Shown here piece after piece: positions 61,552 to 64,000 of a stretch of DNA of 64,000 nucleotides. Numbering within the stretch: position 1 is the first letter of the stretch; every line of letters starts with the position of its first letter. The position numbers and the translations under genes were made by a program. Below the pieces are notes generated by a model that saw only the letters and a list, made by a program, of their open reading frames with translations, ran no database searches and was not told where the DNA came from. This DNA is from Planctomycetota bacterium (GTDB taxonomy: Bacteria > Planctomycetota > UBA1135 > GCA-002686595), in contig JABACD010000001.1 of NCBI GenBank assembly GCA_014237855.1, forward strand, positions 62,001 to 126,000, read 5' to 3'.

Positions 61552-63534
61552 ATGAACCGCAGCATCGTCATCTTTGTCGCCCTCACCATTCTGATCGCCC
61601 ACAGCCTGGCGATCCGAACCAACGTGAGTGGAGACCTCGCACCACCCTACGACCAGGCCTTCGTGGCCTTTCGGGTAGCGCGAAACCTGATCTTCGAAGG
61701 TGAGTGGATCTGGTTCCCGGGCCAAAGCGGGTTTGATAGCTACCCATCCACCCTGTGGGTACTGGTCTGCGCAGTGGCCGAGAGATTCGCAATCTCAGTC
61801 AACACCGCCGTGAGGGCGATTGGAGTGGCTGCGACCGCGACCTCATTGATCATGGCGACGCGCTTCCACTCGGAGCGCGCCGCAAGCCTGATCACTCCGC
61901 TGCTACTCGCCATCAGCGGTGCGATGGCCGCAGCAGCAGTTAGCGGCACAGAGACCGCCCTGTTCACGGCCCTCGTCACTGGCTCCTTCCTGGCCTACGA
62001 GCGGCGCTGGGAACGCAGCCTGGGTGTCCTGCTGCTCTTCAGCGGACTGGCCCGCGGCGAAGGATGGGTGCTGGCCCTGGTCTTCCTGGCGCTCCGACTC
62101 CGCGATCGCTCGAGAGAGAAGGGAGCCCCCTCCAAGGCAGGTTCCCTGCTCCCCTTCCTGGCGCCCCTGACGGGCCTGGTCATGATCTCGGTCCTGCGCT
62201 ACCAGCTAAATGGCTACTGGAGCCCCCCCTGGCTCACTGATCTGGTCAACATGCATGAAGGTGAGATCACGAACGGAATCGCCTACGTTCGCGACTTCTT
62301 CATCTCCTGCGCCAGCCCTGCACTGATCCTCTACGCCGTCTGGTACCTCTTGCGGCGCAACCTGTCGATGACGGGAAAACGAGCCCTCGTGCTCTTCATG
62401 ACCTGGACTGGGCTCACGGTCCTTCAAGGTGGTGGGCAGACTCCCTTCTCCGAGGCCATGGTGCCAATCCTGCCCATCACCCTGATTGCTGGGCAAGAGG
62501 GGCTGATCACAGCGCTGAACAGCCTCAAGGCGCCAGTCCGAGCTCTTGCCTGGGTGAGCTTCCTCCTGGCAGTCGTGGCGTCCATCTTCACGAGCTTCCG
62601 CCCGAGTGAATCGGGCCCTGCTTCACTTGGACGCTTCCAGCGTAGTTGGATGCAGGCAAGTGCCGCCCCGAGATTTGGATTCGATGACCAGCTGGGACGC
62701 ATCGGCCTTGACGAGGAGGCCGAGGCCACCAGGGTCCTACGTGACATCGCGATCTTCATGCGGGACGAGGTCGACCCACGGAGAACCGTGTTGACACCCT
62801 GGCCCGGCTCCTTGGCCTATCTCTCGAGCCTCCCGGTACGTGACCTGCTCGGGCGCGCCACCCCCGCTCCGCCACGCAAGCGCACCTCCTTCGCACCAAA
62901 CCAACTAGCGGTCGACACCCTCGCAGCACTCGAGAATCAGCCCGACTACATCGTTCCCTTCTGGCGCGAACGCAATGAGTGCCCGACAACAGACCAGGTA
63001 GCCGAGGCCTGGATGCAATCACTGGACTCCTCCTCCGATCAACCCGGCCGAGGCGATGCGCTGCGCGAAGCGCTGAGCAGCTACGAGGTGATCGCCGTAC
63101 CGCTCGTGAAGGATCCTGGAAAGGGGCTCGCCAGTGTCCAGAACAAGGCCTACATCCTCCGGCGACGTGAACTCGAGGAATCACCCATCTTGATGGCTCA
63201 GATCGATGACTCCGGTGAGCTGAGGGTCGAAGTAGAGCACAGTGGTCACCAGCAGCTCGGCGGCCTCGCGGTCAAGGGAACCAGCAGTCGGGGCGAGACC
63301 TGGTGCATGACTCCCGCAGGACGGTTCGTGAGGGGCAAGCAGCTCCTCGTGCGTCCGAACTTGCTTCTGACCGAAACCGGGGAGCGGCGGATCGAGCTCC
63401 TACGCACCTCCCTCAAGGACGCGCCGGCGGAGCTGATCAGCTTGCGAGTCACGCTCCTCAATCCGAAGTCAGCGAACGACTCACCCTCGATGCAAATCGC
63501 CAAGGAGGTTGCATTAACTATCCCCAGGGACTGA
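61552..63534 (+). CDS. Polytopic membrane protein, GT-C glycosyltransferase-like
   Basis: A 660-residue protein with about nine to ten membrane helices in the first 360 residues and a soluble C-terminal domain of about 290. Between helices one and two, APPYDQAFVAFRVARNL, then a WFPGQSGFDSYPSTLW stretch, resembles the DDAxxxxRYARN...G..GYTNPLW loop of arabinofuranosyl/mannosyl GT-C enzymes. One acid of the usual DD pair is glutamine. The C-terminal part (LVEHSGHQQLGG-like strands) is beta-rich. A role in lipid-linked sugar transfer is plausible but unproven. It follows thiI by 81 bases and may be expressed separately. Confidence 0.6.
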   Translation: MNRSIVIFVALTILIAHSLAIRTNVSGDLAPPYDQAFVAFRVARNLIFEGEWIWFPGQSGFDSYPSTLWVLVCAVAERFAISVNTAVRAIGVAATATSLIMATRFHSERAASLITPLLLAISGAMAAAAVSGTETALFTALVTGSFLAYERRWERSLGVLLLFSGLARGEGWVLALVFLALRLRDRSREKGAPSKAGSLLPFLAPLTGLVMISVLRYQLNGYWSPPWLTDLVNMHEGEITNGIAYVRDFFISCASPALILYAVWYLLRRNLSMTGKRALVLFMTWTGLTVLQGGGQTPFSEAMVPILPITLIAGQEGLITALNSLKAPVRALAWVSFLLAVVASIFTSFRPSESGPASLGRFQRSWMQASAAPRFGFDDQLGRIGLDEEAEATRVLRDIAIFMRDEVDPRRTVLTPWPGSLAYLSSLPVRDLLGRATPAPPRKRTSFAPNQLAVDTLAALENQPDYIVPFWRERNECPTTDQVAEAWMQSLDSSSDQPGRGDALREALSSYEVIAVPLVKDPGKGLASVQNKAYILRRRELEESPILMAQIDDSGELRVEVEHSGHQQLGGLAVKGTSSRGETWCMTPAGRFVRGKQLLVRPNLLLTETGERRIELLRTSLKDAPAELISLRVTLLNPKSANDSPSMQIAKEVALTIPRD

Positions 63535-63645
63535 CGGTGCTCACTCCCACTTCAGGGCAAGAAGAGTGCCCCGGTCCATTCGCACGGGAACGAACCGGAG
63601 CATCAGCAACCACCTTCCACGAATAGAAGGCTAGCTCCACGTTGC

Positions 63646-63663
63646 GGAGCGAATACTCGCTCC
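63646..63663. terminator. Hairpin between convergent genes
   Basis: GGAGCGA pairs perfectly with TCGCTCC around ATAC, midway between the stops at 63534 and 63721. No T run follows on either side. Confidence 0.45.
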
Positions 63664-63720
63664 ACCCGTGATGTAGGTCGATTCACGGCAGATTCAAGGC
63701 CCCGCTCTGCCGATACCCAG

Positions 63721-64000
63721 TCACTCGATCTCGAAACGCTTCAGCTTTCGGTAGAGGGTGCTCTTTCCAACCTTCAAGAGACGCGCCGCTGCAAGCTTGT
63801 CCCCACTTACATGATCGAGTGCCCTGAGGAGTGCCTTCTTCTCGTAGAAGTCGAGGCTGATCGGATCATCCTCGGAGATATCCCAGGGCTGGCGCCTGCG
63901 AACTGCTCCTCCACCGGAGGAGGGCATGGGAGTGACCCCGCCAATCCTCCGATTCGTCCCCATCTCCTTGCGGGGAGAGGGCACCACCTCTCTGGTCGGC
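63721..64000 (-). CDS. Fis-type HTH C-terminus of a probable NtrC-family regulator (partial)
   Basis: Only the C-terminal end is in the window; the frame is open to the last base. The final 45 residues form a Fis-like helix-turn-helix: DFYEKKALLRALDHVSGDKL, then AAARLLKVGKSTLYRKLKRF, the DNA-recognition unit of sigma-54-dependent activators. Before it is a Gly/Ser/Pro/Arg-rich linker with no AAA+ sequence, so either the linker is long or the protein is a different HTH_8 type. An internal GTG at 63987 could be a start for a short protein, which I find less likely. Confidence 0.7.
   Translation of the reverse strand, partial: PTREVVPSPRKEMGTNRRIGGVTPMPSSGGGAVRRRQPWDISEDDPISLDFYEKKALLRALDHVSGDKLAAARLLKVGKSTLYRKLKRFEIE

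Overview
The window is a compact, GC-rich bacterial chromosome segment carrying mostly housekeeping genes. I see no insertion sequences, phage genes or CRISPR arrays. Two outer-membrane porins and a secreted protein pair with a beta-barrel-like member indicate a Gram-negative (diderm) envelope. The MoxR/DUF58/vWA (Bat-type) cluster, the secreted EF-hand protein, the EfpL-type elongation factor P, an isolated larB and the OprO/OprP-like porins together fit Planctomycetota best. That placement is an inference from gene content and could be wrong.

Layout, left to right. 1-1.5 kb: the end of a NodU-type carbamoyltransferase facing a SAM methyltransferase, probably the edge of a glycan or natural-product locus. 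1.7-3.6 kb: an unknown gene, then mutM-efp. 3.8-16.4 kb: two convergent operons forming one Bat-like system. The plus-strand arm has two vWA membrane proteins. The minus-strand arm has a coiled-coil membrane protein interrupted by an in-frame TGA, MoxR, a secreted membrane protein, an ABC ATPase/permease pair, DUF58 and a STAS-like protein. 16.7-21.4 kb: TPR-rpsT, and divergently def-ribF-tRNA-Phe-DUF971-arfB-unknown. 21.4-24.3 kb: a hairpin-rich leader and two tandem porins with terminators. 24.3-25.8 kb: a noncoding stretch with an unusually perfect anti-SD-complementary motif, then queD and a DUF2203 gene. 26.0-29.5 kb: an EF-hand protein divergent from a split transketolase with a recognisable promoter and palindrome. 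29.6-34.1 kb: ctpA, tsaD, larB, carA.

34.1-51.3 kb is a nearly gapless run of sixteen minus-strand genes: aroF, tpiA, secG, pyrE, yicC, gmk, coaC, coaB, ftsK, an ftsK-like gene, rimO, pgsA, pgpA, a SpoIIE-like gene, mazG and priA. Many overlap by 1-8 bases, so precursor synthesis, membrane lipid synthesis and chromosome maintenance look co-expressed. 51.5-57.2 kb holds an HD phosphohydrolase, a secreted alpha-toroid/beta-barrel pair, a second ABC exporter and a carboxypeptidase-regulatory-like protein. 57.3-63.5 kb is deaD, a cysteine desulfurase, thiI (a sulfur-transfer pair for tRNA thiolation) and a GT-C-like membrane protein. The C-terminal helix-turn-helix of a Fis/NtrC-type regulator runs off the right edge.

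The strongest candidate for something undescribed is the gene directly downstream of, and overlapping, ftsK. It keeps the FtsK plan of N-terminal membrane segments, a long linker and a C-terminal gamma-like winged helix, but has no motor. About 300 residues of acidic sequence, including six YVEVEE-type repeats, occupy the motor's place. Other points worth a second look are the in-frame TGA in the Bat operon, a SpoIIE-like phosphatase with two altered metal-site positions, and the anti-SD-like motif at 24.5 kb.
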